Made by a program: the position numbers and the translations under genes
In this document: positions 11,906-23,932 of the stretch, in pieces
Layout: every line of letters starts with the position of its first letter
How positions within the stretch are numbered: position 1 is the stretch's first letter
NCBI GenBank assembly: GCA_022410635.1
Contig: JAJVDF010000029.1
Coordinates: forward strand, 1,791,473-1,855,472
DNA from: Tretioscincus oriximinensis
Lineage: Eukaryota > Chordata > Lepidosauria > Squamata > Gymnophthalmidae
Direction of reading: 5' to 3'
Length of the DNA: 64,000 nucleotides
Notes under the pieces: model-generated
Databases searched by the model: none
What the model saw: the letters and a program-made list of their open reading frames with translations, nothing else
Told to the model about the DNA's origin: nothing

Positions 11906-13205
11906 GACATAGTGGTTCTTTTTTCAGCCTTTTTTTGCACAGGCTTGCTAATGCATTTTAAGCTGTTCACTATTGCACATTGTCTGCATGGGAATATAGT
12001 AGTGATAATACACATCAAATTTGTAATAATAGCTCCCTATTAGGGCATTAATTTGTCATATGATTGTATAACACCATTAAAAAGATTCTGCCTAGTGTAG
12101 TTTGAGTGCTGGGAAGAAAATGGCTTCAAACATCAACTATTCTTGATCCTGTGCTACTAGTGCTGGGTACAAAATTGCTTCCAGTAACTATTCCCTATGG
12201 TTACTGATATTCTGCAAGGCTGGAGGGGAAAACCCACTGTCTGGGTGCCTCTGAGGGTAGGTTTCATGCTTCCAAGACTGGTTATAGGAGTGATGATGGA
12301 AGTAATATTTCTCTCTGGGTCTTGAGGTGCTCTAGAAGCATCAACATTTAAGTTAAATGATGTAAGTTATTTTCAAGATATATTCAAGATATAAGTTAAA
12401 TCTAAAATGGGGGTGGTGATCCATTTCTATCCACCCCCAGGGTCTTACATTAGTTTCTTTTCCATTCAGAAAGGGAAGAAAATTATGTTTCAAGTCATCA
12501 TGATAGATGGTTCTGTAAGGAAGGATCAATGAAAGAAGGTGTTCTATGGAAACTGTAATAAATAGTCCATATAACATTTGGGGGTTGTATAGTGTTGGTT
12601 CACCAGACGATTGATAGGGAGAATAAACTGAGGCTATGTCCCTTTTTCTCAAATGCATGAAACATATGTATTCAATACATGTATTTCTTATTATACTTTT
12701 AACAAGTTAATATAGCTTTGTCCTGTGTTCTTGGCAAGTGTATCCTTGGTCAATCAATCTTCCTTGTCCTTGATAGATATGAACTAATTGTATTTCCTAT
12801 AATGATAAGACACATAGCCCTTTGAATTTGCACTTTGACCTAGACTTGCTTGGAAAGTGTTATGTGCCAATGCGTTGGAAGAGGTGCACCCATCTCCATT
12901 TGAAATCCCTGTAGGCAAAAAGGAATCAGATTGCTTTCTTTGCTTTCTTGATTGGGCCCTAAATATTTGAAGGGACACCTTCTCCCATATGTACCTGCCT
13001 GCACCCTCACATCTTCTGATGAGGCTATCCTGACAATCCTACCTCCTCCTTCACTCATCAAAGGGGTGTGGACATGTGGGAAGACTTTCTCTGTGATACC
13101 CCCTACATTGTAGTTCTCCCCCTCAGAGATGTGTCAGGGACCTACGTTGTATGCATTCCACCCCCATTTTCAGCTGAGCCAAAATTCCCCTTTCCTTGAA
13201 GATTA
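11906..13205. other. unassigned noncoding DNA
   Basis: No element or gene was recognised. Minus-strand frames at 12,353-12,658 and 12,840-13,061 lack any motif. Confidence 0.5.
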
Positions 13206-13226
13206 GGATTAGGGTTAGGATTAGAA
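13206..13226. repeat. very short telomere-like tract
   Basis: It reads GGATTAGGGTTAGGATTAG, three to four degenerate copies of the vertebrate telomere hexamer. It is too short to be more than an interstitial remnant or coincidence. Confidence 0.4.
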
Positions 13227-13234
13227 GGTACTGT

Positions 13235-13352
13235 TCTNTTTTTANTTGTTTTATTTTAACCTGTTTTATTTTTTTAAATATGATCTGCCCTGAGACCTTT
13301 GGGTATAGGGTGGAATATAAGTGTAATTAATTAATTAAATAAATTTTATTTC
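13235..13352 (+). mobile_element. L2-like LINE 3' tail
   Basis: Ends with CCCTGAGACCTTTGGGTATA followed by GGGTGGAATATAAGTG and an A/T run (TTAATTAAATAAAT). The same terminal block occurs at 19,432, 30,592, 41,050 and, inverted, 44,254. The older part upstream is too diverged to delimit. Confidence 0.65.
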
Positions 13353-14799
13353 TTTTTTGTAGATTCTATTCTTGATACCATCTCAGATAAAATGTTCAAA
13401 TTACCTAAATTAGCGTGTGTATTGCCTATCAATCCCAAAGAATNTTATGTCTTGTTGGAAATAATAAGTAGGCAGAACAGCCTGTGGGAGCAAGAGCATA
13501 ACTGTGGCTATTTCTATATTACTGATATATCTGACCAAAGGATAACCTGAAATGGGTCAGTAGACTGTTGCCTACACATGAATGGGAACCCTTGTTCACA
13601 TTGAACTAGGTCATAGGCAGTGATCAGTTATCTAAATGATACTTTGTCTCGATTTAAATAAATCAATAGATTCTCCCAGTATACTATATCAGTGGGTAGA
13701 TGGTAGTTCCCCAAGGTTTGATATACTGTTAGGGGTATTTTGTGTGAAAGTGNATTAGAAGTGCTGTGCTATCCCAAAAGATTCCTCTTATAACAATGAA
13801 GACTGAGTGCAAAGGTCCCTAGTCGTTAGGGAGCTTTTTGGAGAAAGCGACCATGACTGGAGTGCAGATAACCCTAGGCTGTTCCACTCCAGCAGCATCT
13901 CAAAGTTGGATATATTGTTAGTCCTCAACCAAAATACAAGTTGTAAGTGCAGGAAGGACCCAAAAGCCTAACAGTGTCTTGATGCAAATATCCCACCATC
14001 CCAAGACAAAGTCATGATGTGCAGTGATATTTACTTTACAACTTACAGACAATAGACATTATTCCCATTTCTTAAAAAAATCAGTTTAAGTTGTTCAAAG
14101 AAATAAATTATTGAAACATAAAATTCCAAAAGCTGTCTGACACTTCAAAAGTCATATTAATGTTATCATCCTCTAGGAGTTTTGTGCAATGATTAAAAAA
14201 AATCATAATTCCCAACCCACAGGTAGAAAGGGTGACTGGATTATGTAGTTTCTGAGATTATTATTATTATTAAGCAGTGGTAACTGGTGCCCATGATGAT
14301 CAGTAAGACAATTGGCAAGGTATAGAAAAAGTAGTTCATCTTTATGCAAATTGAGGCTGCCTCCAAATAATGCTTTAATATTGTGCTAAAAGTGGGCTTC
14401 TGGGNGCTATTTTGTACCACATTTTTTCCACCTGTTCCTGGGTTTTACACTGATTGTACCGACTCTCTAGAACGAAGTTGAACTCAAGATGTAAGTTATG
14501 GGGAGTACCAGGGCATTGGCAATTTACCCTTATTAGACACATTAACATTCTTCAATGATGGAAGCCGTAGTCCAGACTCCTAAATATTTGATACCATTTG
14601 GCTGGTTTTAATTTATTTTTTCATTGATTTTTCTGTGCATATTATATAGTCTATTTTGAGTTCAGCTGCTGCAGGAGAGATTGTATGAATATAAGCATAC
14701 CTATTTTGGGAAGGCTAAATCAACAATTCTATTTTGATTAACTTCCCATTCTAATTAAACTGCAGTATAACTTGGAAGGTACCATTACTGCGTCTGAGC
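13353..14799. other. unassigned noncoding DNA
   Basis: A short ATT run is visible near 14,259-14,273. No other recognisable feature was found. Confidence 0.5.
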
Positions 14800-15200
14800 T
14801 TTAAAGGGCATCAAGAAACAACAACCAGCACAAGAGAGACATGTCAGAATACCATGTATACCCCCTTTAATAAATTGCTGCCTTTTGTGATAATCCTGTA
14901 GAATCAACCATTTTCCCAGCTTCAAAAGGCTTTTCTCAACCTCCCAGTGCAAAGCAAAAGCTTTCTTCTTCCTCTTCTTGCAGCTGCCGCTGACTGGCAG
15001 CTCTGACAATTGTTCCCAATATTTTGATTACAGAATTGCCCTGTTATTTCAGCAAGTCTGAAATTAGATACAGGTGCAAATTAACTGGCTAAGTCACAAG
15101 TGCATTAAAGTTGGTAATTTTTCTGTCAAGAGGCACATTGAAAGGTTGCTGAGAATTGCAAGAACGGACTAGAGCCAACTGCCTGCCACAGGTGCGTCTC
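14800..15200. other. possible conserved noncoding element
   Basis: No repeat family or open frame explains this segment. It contains homeodomain-type and related sites (GCAAATTAACTGG near 15,076, GTGCATTAAAG near 15,100, GACAATTGTTCCC near 15,005) in unique-looking sequence. This is the texture expected of a developmental enhancer, but the call is a visual impression only and needs comparative alignment. Confidence 0.25.
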
Positions 15201-15861
15201 GGAAGAAACTTCTCTTAAGTGACGGGAAGTGCGTGCTTGTTTACTCTCTCAAGAAAATACTGATTAGAGAGGTGATGTTGTAGAACTACTTTCTCAGGGA
15301 TCTTGGAAGAAAGTAATGTTAAGCTTATATGACTGCATTCACACTTACTTAGTTATTTCAATATGGGGGGACTGCCCAGTAATAAAATAATCTATCCAAA
15401 CTGGGATGGTTCCTAGGGTAGAACAATTCCATTTATATTGGGACAACATATTTCCTGCTAGACATAAAGACGGTAAGAGGGGCTTCAAAATTTTCTGAAG
15501 TAAGAAAGGAAAGTATTTCAGAATGCCTTATCAAATAGACTTATTAAAGAAGGCTTCTGAAAGTTCAAATACAATATACCCCCCTGAAAAGCCTCTTAAC
15601 TAGGGTTCCCACATAAAATCTGGGATAAAGATCTGGACCTTTATTTGCTTTAGAAGAGAGAACTTTCCACTATGTGCAGCATCTAATAGCTGTCACACCT
15701 GGAGAGAAAATAACTTTCACACCAATTAAAGATCTAAAGCTCTAACACAAATTTTATGTGGGAAGTATGTCTTCACATTTGATAGCTCACACCCAATATT
15801 TGAGTTCAGGTTTTCTGTNTTCTGAACACAACCTGATCCTGTGTTCTGTAAGAGCATTAAA
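15201..15861. other. unassigned noncoding DNA
   Basis: Nothing recognisable was found before the CR1 3' terminus begins at about 15,862. Confidence 0.5.
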
Positions 15862-17705
15862 TCATAGAATCATAGAACCATAGAATCATAGAATCTTAGA
15901 GTTGACAGGGACCTCCAGGGTCATCGGGTCCAACTCCCTGCTCAATGTAGGATTCATTAAACTATCCCAGACAGATGGCTGCCCAGCCTCTGTTTGAAGA
16001 CTTCTAGTGAAGGTGAACTCACTACCTCCTGTGNCAAACTGTTCCACTGGTTTATCACCCTGTTAGAAAGATTTTTTATGATATCTAATCTAAATCTACT
16101 CCCTTGCAGTTTCATTCCATTGTTTCTAGTCCTTCCATGTGCTAATGAGAACAATGCTGATCGCTCTGCTCTGTGACAGCCTTTCAGATCTTTGTAGACA
16201 GCTATCAAGTCTCCTCTCATTCTTCTCTTTTGCAGACTAAACATCCCTAGATCTTTTAACCGTTCCTCATAGGACGTGGTCATACCAAAGTACTATAGAG
16301 AGAAATAATTATTTCACATGATTGAGATTCTATGCTCCTCTTAATACATNTTAGGATTGTGTTTGCCTTTTTTTGCAGCTGCTTCANACTATTGACTCAT
16401 GTTTAGTCTGTGATCTACCCAAAGACCCAGGTCCTTCTCACCTGTGCTGCTGCTCAGATATATTCCTCTCATTCTATATGTGCTGTTTTAATTTTTTTTT
16501 GCCCAGATGTAGGGTCTTGCATTTCTCTCTGTTAAATACCATCCTGTTAGTTTCAGACCATTGTTCAAGCTTGTCTAGATCTTTTTGAATCCTATCTNTA
16601 TCTTGTTTAGTATTAGCAACACTGCCTGAGTGTGTCAACAGCAAATTTGATAAGTTTCCCTTCAATCCATTTATAAATATGTTTATTAGCACTGGGCCCA
16701 GGACAGACCCTTTTGGTACTCCACTTTAAACATTCTTCCAATTGGATGTGCAACCATTTATTACCACTCTCTGAGTATGATCACTAAGCCAGTTTTGAAT
16801 CCATCTAACTGTTGTTTTTTCAATCCCACTTGAGCATTTTTTCAATAAGGATGGAATGAGNTACTTTGTCAGATGTTTTACTGAAGTCAAGATATACCAT
16901 GTCTACTGCATTTTCCTGATCAACCCATTTGGTGATTTTATCATAGAAAGAAATTAGATTAGTCTAGCATGACTTGTTTGTTACAAATCCATGTTGGCTC
17001 TGGTTAATTACTGCATTCCTATCCAAGTGCTGGCATATATGCTGCTTCATAACTTGTTCAAGGAGCTTTCCTGGTATTGAAGTAAGACTCACCAGCCTGT
17101 AGTTTCCTGGTTCCACCTTTTTACCCTTTTTGAAGATAGGGACAACATTTGCCCTTCTNCATTCTACTGGGACTTCTCCTGTTGTACATGAATTTTCAAA
17201 GATCACTGCAAGTGGTTCTGCTATTAGTTCTGCTAGTTCTTTCAGTACCCTGGGATGTAGTTCATCTGGGCCTGGAGACTTGAATTCCTTTAAATTAGCT
17301 AAGAGTTCCCTCACCTTTTCTCTGTTTATTAAGTGCCTTGATTATTTTGTTCCTTCAATAGCACAATGAAGGACAGCTGTTGTTGTATTTTCTTTCTCCG
17401 AAAAAACAGATGCAAAATAACTGTTCATAAGTTCATCTTTCTCAGTATTGTTTTTGATCAATTCACCATTTGCCCTCTGTAGCTTTTCCTTTTCTTTTGA
17501 TGTACCCCCCAAACCCTTTATTATTGCTTTTTGCATTCCTTGTCAGACTAAGTTCATATTTAGCTTTAGCTTTTCTGACACTTGCCCTACAGTTGCTGCA
17601 GTCTGCCTTATATTCTTCCTTAGAAATGTCCCCTTTCTTCCATTTCATAAACAGTATTTTTTCCTTTTTAGCANGTTAAGATCTGGGTTCATCCAAGACA
17701 AATAA
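15862..17705 (-). mobile_element. CR1 LINE, 5'-truncated (copy A)
   Basis: The 3' end is at the left. Forward-strand repeats of ATCATAGA (15,865-15,897) are the complement of the CR1 terminal octamer run. The 3' UTR (complement of GGGACCTCCAGGGTCATCGG) follows, and then about 1.6 kb of decayed ORF2. The right boundary near 17,705 is where recognisable coding similarity stops, in the linker between endonuclease and reverse transcriptase, so the endonuclease is missing. It is the same family as copies C and D and the short end at 43,505. The orientation is opposite to copy C. Confidence 0.92.
15957..17648 (-). pseudogene. CR1 ORF2 reverse transcriptase remnant (copy A)
   Basis: Fragments in several frames give an ordered CR1 protein. 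17,463-17,648 and 17,342-17,536 hold the linker (KADCSNCRASVRKAKAKYE; ELMNSYFASVFSE). 16,964-17,314 holds the fingers (SPGPDELHPRVLKELAELI, PIFKKGKKVEPGNYR, QHGF). 16,474-16,692 holds the region after the catalytic motif ([19 protein letters not shown]). 15,957-16,283 holds the C-terminal end (YEERLKDLGMFSLQKRRMRG, LKGCHRAE, NQWNSL). At 16,634-16,645 the usual FADD reads FAVD, so the first catalytic aspartate is replaced by valine, and a frameshift follows. Stops and shifts make it inactive. The family normally reverse-transcribes its own RNA at nicked target DNA. Confidence 0.9.
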
Positions 17706-19332
17706 ATGAGATGTGACTGAGGCCTGATCCCCAAACACAATTTCCTACATGTTGGACATGCCATTGNCTTCTGTCTGTCCCATGGAGTCACACGTGACCA
17801 GTGTTCCATTCATCCCAAAGGTCCTTTGCTGCAGAATAAATAGTCACTGTGTTTTATCCAATTCAGCTGCTGGCATTTTGTAAAGTCTGAAAGAAAGGTA
17901 CATTGGGAGCAAATTCTAAAANCTAATTGGTTCTTGGCTCACAGAGAATGCTTGGGAATTTTATGTAGAATAGCAGAGAATGTTGGGGATTGTAGTCAGG
18001 CAAGTGCAGCAATACCTTCTGGGGCTTGTCNTGAGACATGATTGCTATGCAAAGAGTCACAGTAGCTTGGAAGGACAAGGTAAGATAGGATTGAGTGCCT
18101 AACATGTTTTTTGTTTTGTTTTTTAAGTGAGGCAAAACCATGAGGTGGGGATGTAGCCCAAGACAACTATGAGCCGCACAGATGCTTGATCACCTTCATG
18201 CTATCTCTTAATTTGCTTCATTACCCAACGCTTCTCAGGAAACTTGACAGCTTCATCAAATTTTTCTTTCCATTTTCANATTTTAATTTCTATTCTACTT
18301 AATTAATTAGGAATTAATTATGAGGAANAAAACTAGATATATTTTTGGCATAATTTACAGTAAGTTTGAATGCAGCATGCCTCGTGCTATATCCCTTCGA
18401 AAGCCAAGAATGCCATCCTGAAGGCTGCTAGTTTAAAGTTCTCTGCAACTCACACTTCTCCAGTGTGTTCCAGTAAATGATTCTGTGCAAAATGCCAATT
18501 TCCATTCAATGTATTAACTATATGTAGGCAAATTGGCACCAACTAATATTGTATCTCCCTTTTTTTTTCTTGCTATATTCCCATATGGAATCACATATGT
18601 AGTCCTGTTTGCTTTCCCTCATGATCTTCTAGCATGGTTACCAAACTATAAATTCTGTANAAACTATTGAGGGCTTTTTTCACACTTACCTTCAAGGAAT
18701 GATTCCTGACATTTGCACTTTCCCAGGCAAAACAGGTCTTGTTTCTAACCCAGGAGCAGGAAAGGCAAAGACCGTTTTCAGGGGTCCATTGGTTGTTTCA
18801 ATAATGTGTACAGAAGTGTCAAGGCTGCAAACATTTCAGGATCAGCCTCCATGTTTATGGAACAGCCTTTCTCTGGTTGGAGGAGGCACCTTTTTATTTT
18901 CAAAAGTCCCTGAAAACCATTCTTTTTGATTCCCCAAAATGAACTTGTGTTGCTTGCTGAGACAGCGGATGTCTGAATGGGACTGGGATTGTTAGATATT
19001 TGTGTGGTTGATTAGTTTCTTAGTATGACAATATGCTATGCCCTTTGGCATAAAGATAAANAAATTATTCTTAGACTTAATTTGTTTATAGACTTTCTAG
19101 AGTATGTTCTACATATCTGGCTTACTCGCTCTTTGCTGCAATTGGGTGAGGAATGTCACAATACATTTCTTCATTGAATCACAGCAANAGAGATTGCACC
19201 AGGCATGCAGAGTACAGAAGAACAAGACTACATCTATTGCATTTCTTAAAGAAATGTTTCCATGTTACAAGAATGATTGTGGTCTGCTTAGACACAGTCC
19301 ACAGAAAATATATTTATGAAGTATATGTGTCC
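17706..19332. other. unassigned noncoding DNA
   Basis: Contains one fragment of dispersed family F4 (17,925-18,010, listed separately). An AT-rich patch near 18,290-18,330 has overlapping TTAATTAA-type sequence. No gene was recognised. Confidence 0.5.
17925..18010 (+). repeat. dispersed repeat fragment, family F4
   Basis: GGCTCACAGAGAATGCTTGG followed by GAATT recurs in inverted orientation at 46,880-46,940 with about one mismatch in 25 bases. The following GGGGATTGTAGTC resembles ends seen in hAT-type vertebrate repeats. The class is not established. Confidence 0.4.
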
Positions 19333-19405
19333 CNAAGTAGATGTGTCTATGAAAGACATGTTATTCTCCAAGTGCTACAAGCCCTCCTTGCTGGACTTTC
19401 AAAAA
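19333..19405 (+). repeat. dispersed repeat R, copy 1
   Basis: Shows GAAGTAGA-like sequence, then TGTGTCTATGAAAG, then TATTCTCCAAGTGCTACAAG and CTTGCTGGACTTT. These blocks recur in order at 25,218-25,560, 27,868-27,952 (inverted), 29,345-29,480 and 54,838-54,905. The family is widespread in reptile genomes by recollection, but I cannot name its class. Confidence 0.6.
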
Positions 19406-19431
19406 TGTCTGGTTCATCAGTTGCAAGGGTG

Positions 19432-19502
19432 TTGACCTATTATTGGCTATCCTGAGACCTTTGGGCAGAGAGCAGGGTATAAGTATATAAACAAAAAAAT
19501 TA
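19432..19502 (+). mobile_element. L2-like LINE 3' tail
   Basis: Ends with CCTGAGACCTTTGGGCAGAG, then GCAGGGTATAAGTATATAAA and an A-rich end. It follows repeat R directly, so one may have inserted beside the other. Confidence 0.6.
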
Positions 19503-19710
19503 AAAGTTCCTTCTTGCCATAATGAATCTCAGGAAAAGATTTGACATTTCCTGAGGTACTGCACTCTGGAGGACTTCTTCACAGCCTCCGTGCACAAGCT
19601 ATAGGAGGACAATACAGATGTGCAGCCTGTTGCATTGCAGTCGGGGTACTTCAGAGCTGCGTTCAGAGCACTGAAAGTTATTGCAGCTTGGAAGGAGATA
19701 GTAGTCATTT
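19503..19710. other. unassigned noncoding DNA
   Basis: No recognisable element. Confidence 0.4.
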
Positions 19711-19762
19711 CCACCACCACCACCACCACCAGCATCAGCATCATCATCATCATCATCATCAT
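19711..19762. repeat. (CAC)n(CAT)n trinucleotide microsatellite
   Basis: A CCA/CAC run grades into a CAT run. Frames crossing it give polyhistidine or poly-isoleucine strings, which are artefacts. Confidence 0.97.
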
Positions 19763-21667
19763 GCAGCTCAAAAGCACCTTAAAGGCAATTTTCACTACAT
19801 TATCATCCCAACACTAACTCTTTTTAAGCTTAGAGTGTTCTTAATTGGGGATATGCAGAATGGCATGTGAATGATCCTACTTGTAAATCACCTCTAGGCT
19901 ACCTGAGGGCCTTTTTTACAGGAAAGTGTATCTGAGGGGGAGAACTACAGGTTTATATCACAAATATTCACTTGCCTAGGAAACAGTGTATTGAAGAATG
20001 TCAAAGAGATATGTCAATACCTGAGCTTTGCTTTTAATTCTTGCAGTTTCTATGGTAGCCTGTTGATTTTATCATAGAAATTTGTTTTGTTAAATCTCTT
20101 CTTTGATTCCATATCCTATTGGATCATTAAAAAAACAGAGTGGCAGTGTTGCACTCCAGATGTAGTTTCCAATTAAGTGTTTAACTGTAATGCATTCTGG
20201 AGGTTTAAATTATTATTGGCTCCAGGGCCAAGAATAATTAAAATCAGCAACTCATAGCCAGCTTGGCAATTTCTCAGGGAAATAAAAAGTAGCTGACAGA
20301 AAAAGGGTAAATACTTCACTGTTTTCTTTTGTGTTTTTTATTGGAAAATTGATGTAGGGATGAAGAGATACAGAACAACATCTCTTCATAGACCTTGCAG
20401 TGCAGTCAGAGTGCATTAGTGTCTTTGTTTAAGAAATATAGATGGCTGATAGAAAATGTTGGCTATAGGCATTTGCTTCTGAAACTTAGGCCTTATTTTG
20501 CACTTACCTGCCTTAAAATATTGTAATGAAAATGCATTAACTAGATCTGGATTATATGCAATTTGTAGTAGGCTCTGTATGCATAGATTTTGAAATGTGT
20601 TTTAGGCAACTGTGGTGACATAGTTACAAAACTGTACCAAAGCAAACAGGACCTAAGGAAGATGTTGCAGCACATCTAACGTGAACTAGCACTGGCCCTA
20701 AAACAAACAGTGTGGAATAGTGAGCTCCCTAAAACACATGGAAATGGAGCCTTTAGAAGCACAAACAGTGGATATTGGACAACCAAAGCCACTGATTCCA
20801 AACAAGGGAATGTGGTGGTGAGACCAATATCATGTGCATGATAGAACTGTCCAGACTAGCACATAATATAGCCTTGAAGCTTGTGTAAGTTTTGTAGCAG
20901 CACTCCCATGTTTTCAAGAGCTAAAAAACTAATGTTCCTGGCTTTGGGACATTTCAGAGGTATGTTATGGCATGCCCCTGAAATGCATCCCCCAATAGCT
21001 CTGAACACTGAAGGAATGATGATAGAGCTGATGATAATAGATGCCACCCTATTTGGCATCACGGACTGTCCATTGCAGGTTGAACCGCAGNGTACGATGT
21101 GGCCTCATAAATCTACATTAATGTGCAAGTCCATGTGGTCTACATGCTTACTACCCGGGCCCTTAATTCAAATGAATGCTGGTCAGTTATAGTACAGCTA
21201 CAATTGAGTACCCTTTACATAAAATAAGGCTGATTCAATTATAGCCCTAAAAATATTACTTGAACAACAGCTGCCTTTACTTTGGTCACATTGGTTGAAT
21301 TACATCCTTCAGAAACATCTGGAAGGCCAATAGTTCAGCCACCCCAATCTAGAGCACAATAGGTTATCTCCAGAGATGGATAAGCTGTGACCTTCTGATA
21401 GTATAATCTTTTCTAACATCTGTCAGTATAAATAATGGCAATGGGTATTGGAATCTCATAACATCCTGGAGAACCCCCAGTTCCTCTTTCACAGCAATGA
21501 CTTTGATTTGAACTTATCATCTCCTGATTAATAATGGTTTCAAGAATAGGAGCCCAATCTGTATTAGATGTTTGTTCATTTGTTTGAAAAATTTGTGTTC
21601 TGCTTCTTTTACAAAAATCTTGAAATGGTTTTCATCAGTCAAATAATAATTGTACTGCATTACTATT
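19763..21667. other. mostly unassigned noncoding DNA
   Basis: Includes an F3 repeat fragment (20,655-20,750). A segment near 20,195-20,280 has ATTATTATTGGCTCC and AATAATTAAAATCAGC and looks like possible noncoding regulatory sequence. No gene was recognised. Confidence 0.45.
20655..20750 (+). repeat. dispersed repeat fragment, family F3
   Basis: GCAGCACATCTAACGTGAAC followed by TAGCACTGGCCC resembles ACAACACAGCTAATGTGGAT followed by TAGCACTAGTCCC at 58,705-58,742. Both then continue with a related AAACAGTG or AAATAGTG block. It is probably a non-autonomous transposon. Class unknown. Confidence 0.4.
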
Positions 21668-21695
21668 ACCACCACCANCAGCAGCAGCAGCAGCA
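21668..21695. repeat. (ACC)n(CAG)n microsatellite
   Basis: A short trinucleotide run containing one ambiguous base. Confidence 0.95.
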
Positions 21696-23555
21696 CAACT
21701 ATTACTGATACTATTAAGGCTAATACAAATAATGGCTAAATGTGTCTTCCTTAGTTTGGATTGTAAGGAAGTATGAATGTAATCATTTGATAAGTGTCAG
21801 AAGAAAATCCACAGGAGAATTTACTGACAGAATTAATTTGATTTCATCATATAGATGGGAGGGATCCTTTAAAAAGGAAGGCAGAATATCAACATGGTGC
21901 ATAAAGATTTTGAATTTACCATTATTAATAATTTGTATAGGTATTGATTCTTTTCATTTGATTNTGGATTTGTTGAGTGGCTTCCTATAATTCATGGCTT
22001 TTTAGAATGTGGCTGGCACAAGATGTTGGAGTTGAATGCCAAGCGTTGTAATTCAGAAGCATCTGGAGAGATTCAGTTTGAGGCCTTTTCTATAATTCAT
22101 ATTTGTTATATGGGGAATGAAGACAGGAAGGTCTTCTACCTGCAGGTGGGATAAAAGAGATAAAGTGAGTGGGAATGGATTGTTAGGAAATTGATTATAA
22201 TCCAGTTGCAGCAGTAGGAATTTTTAGGTGTTGTTTCCATTCCAATCACACAGGAATTCTCTGGATTTTGGGGAAAGTGTGGCCCTTTATGCACAGTTAT
22301 TGGAATGCATTTTAAGAAACTCACTATTTCCTGCATAGGAAAGGTACTAAAACACAATGTAATAGCTCTCTAAAAAAACATTACCAATAGAGCACATTAG
22401 TCTGTCGTACTTGTATAATTATGCTACTAAAATCACATTAACAGTGACCTATTTGCATATAGGATATATCTATGTGGTCAGGCAAAGATTATGATTTGAG
22501 CAGCTTGGATCCACAGTGCAACTTTGTAGCCACCTCTGAAGTTCAGCACTTCTTTGAGGACAGCTTCAAAGCTGCATGCAAAGCCTGTTTTGGAGCTGTC
22601 CATGGGAAAATGCAGAATCTTCACACTTGTACAGCAGCACACATTATTGCATTTCTAATGTGCATCAAACTACTTAGTGTAAATGTGTGTGGCTGCAGCT
22701 AACCAACATCAAGCTAATCCACATTAAAATTGGGCCTGAATTTCCCTAAAACATAGGCAAGCTGATATCAGGATGATGTATTGGGATAAAGCAATTACTG
22801 TTGTAATGCTTTTATATGTGGTTACTCACCTCACTTTAGAGAGTATAGTGCTGGTATGCCCCAGAATGCCCTGATACTGAAAATAGTGAGGAGTTGTTAA
22901 AAATGTGCTTATGAGTGATAGGGACTGAAATACTACGTCCCATAAGAACGCAAAAGCTTGAAGAAGGAAACTTCCTTTGGTATGATTATGAAGAATATAC
23001 AATGAAAGGTTACCTGCCATAAGACTCCTAAGGCAGTGGTACACTGGGCTTAAATCGATTGGTTGCAAGGAAAAAAAGGGGGAGCACCCATACAGCTATC
23101 ATTTGAATGGCAGCACAGTGGGAGGAGTTTATACTTGCTTGTCTTATAAACAGAACAGTGCGCATGTAGTAACTGCCAAACCCACAAATCTCAAATGCCA
23201 TATACCAGTTTCCACCTAATGCGTACTAGAATTCTTGTACAAGTATCAGGTCTGCTCAACCACAGCCTTCAAAAAGCAAATAAACTTGAGGTGGGCAGGA
23301 GGCCCCACTTCTTCAGGACCCACTTCGGCCGGAGGGCACTTCACCAGGGCCCATGTGCCACTGGGCAACCTGGCAACCTGGCCAGTCCACCCCTGTCCAA
23401 AAGCTTGATGAAGGAAACTTTCCTTTTTCAAGTCTCCATGCTCTTAAGAGAGGTGATGGTGGACAGCCTAGTCCCTCTCTTTTTTCACCTCCATTGCTGA
23501 GGTGGGGGAGAATACCTTTCTGCTCACTATGACCTTTCCTACTGAAGGAGGTGAA
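21696..23555. other. unassigned noncoding DNA
   Basis: A fragment around 22,620-22,735 may relate on the minus strand to family F3 (shared TAATGTGGATTAGC). A GC-rich patch at 23,285-23,400 (GGCAACCTGGCAACCTGGCC) contains a short direct duplication. No coding exon was recognised. Confidence 0.45.
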
Positions 23556-23571
23556 AAGAGAGAGAGAGAGA
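23556..23571. repeat. (GA)n microsatellite
   Basis: Eight GA dinucleotides. Confidence 0.95.
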
Positions 23572-23825
23572 AGACTCCACCCCTTGGAAATAATTGTTGG
23601 CTATGAGAAAACCAAGTCTTTGATTAAGGCAAAATATAAATGGAAATAAACAAACTTTCTTGAAATGACAGTGATGCCTTCAGCAGCACATTTGGGCACA
23701 TGCAGCTTAGGTCAGTTATGAAGTCTTGTTGTGCATCACTGGGAAGAACTTGTTCATTGACCTACAAAATTCTGCATAATCAACATTCTTATAGACATAG
23801 AATGTTAAAGAGATAATGGATTTTA
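23572..23825. other. unassigned noncoding DNA
   Basis: No recognisable element. Confidence 0.4.
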
Positions 23826-23932
23826 CCTTCTTCAGTTTCAGACTGCCCAGGTGCAATTGGTGGGCCACTGTGTGAGAATGAAGGACTAGATGGTCTCTGG
23901 CCCGATTCAGCAAGGCTCCTCTTATGTTCTTA
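23826..23932 (+). mobile_element. CR1-clade LINE 3' end (copy B family)
   Basis: GACTGCCCAGGTGCAATTGG, TGGGCCACTGTGTGAGA, GGACTAGATGG and the terminal CTCCTCTTATGTTCTTAT correspond to the 3' end of the LINE at 34,648-37,840 and to the ends at 52,260-52,382 and 62,395-62,492. Only the terminal 100 bp remain. Confidence 0.8.

Noticed and set aside
13206..13226. Interstitial telomere marking a chromosome fusion
   Set aside because: Only three to four degenerate hexamers, far too short.
19541..19870. Open frame with a polyhistidine tract
   Set aside because: It is created by the CAC/CAT microsatellite at 19,711-19,762. The overlapping minus frame gives a Met/Val run from the same repeat.
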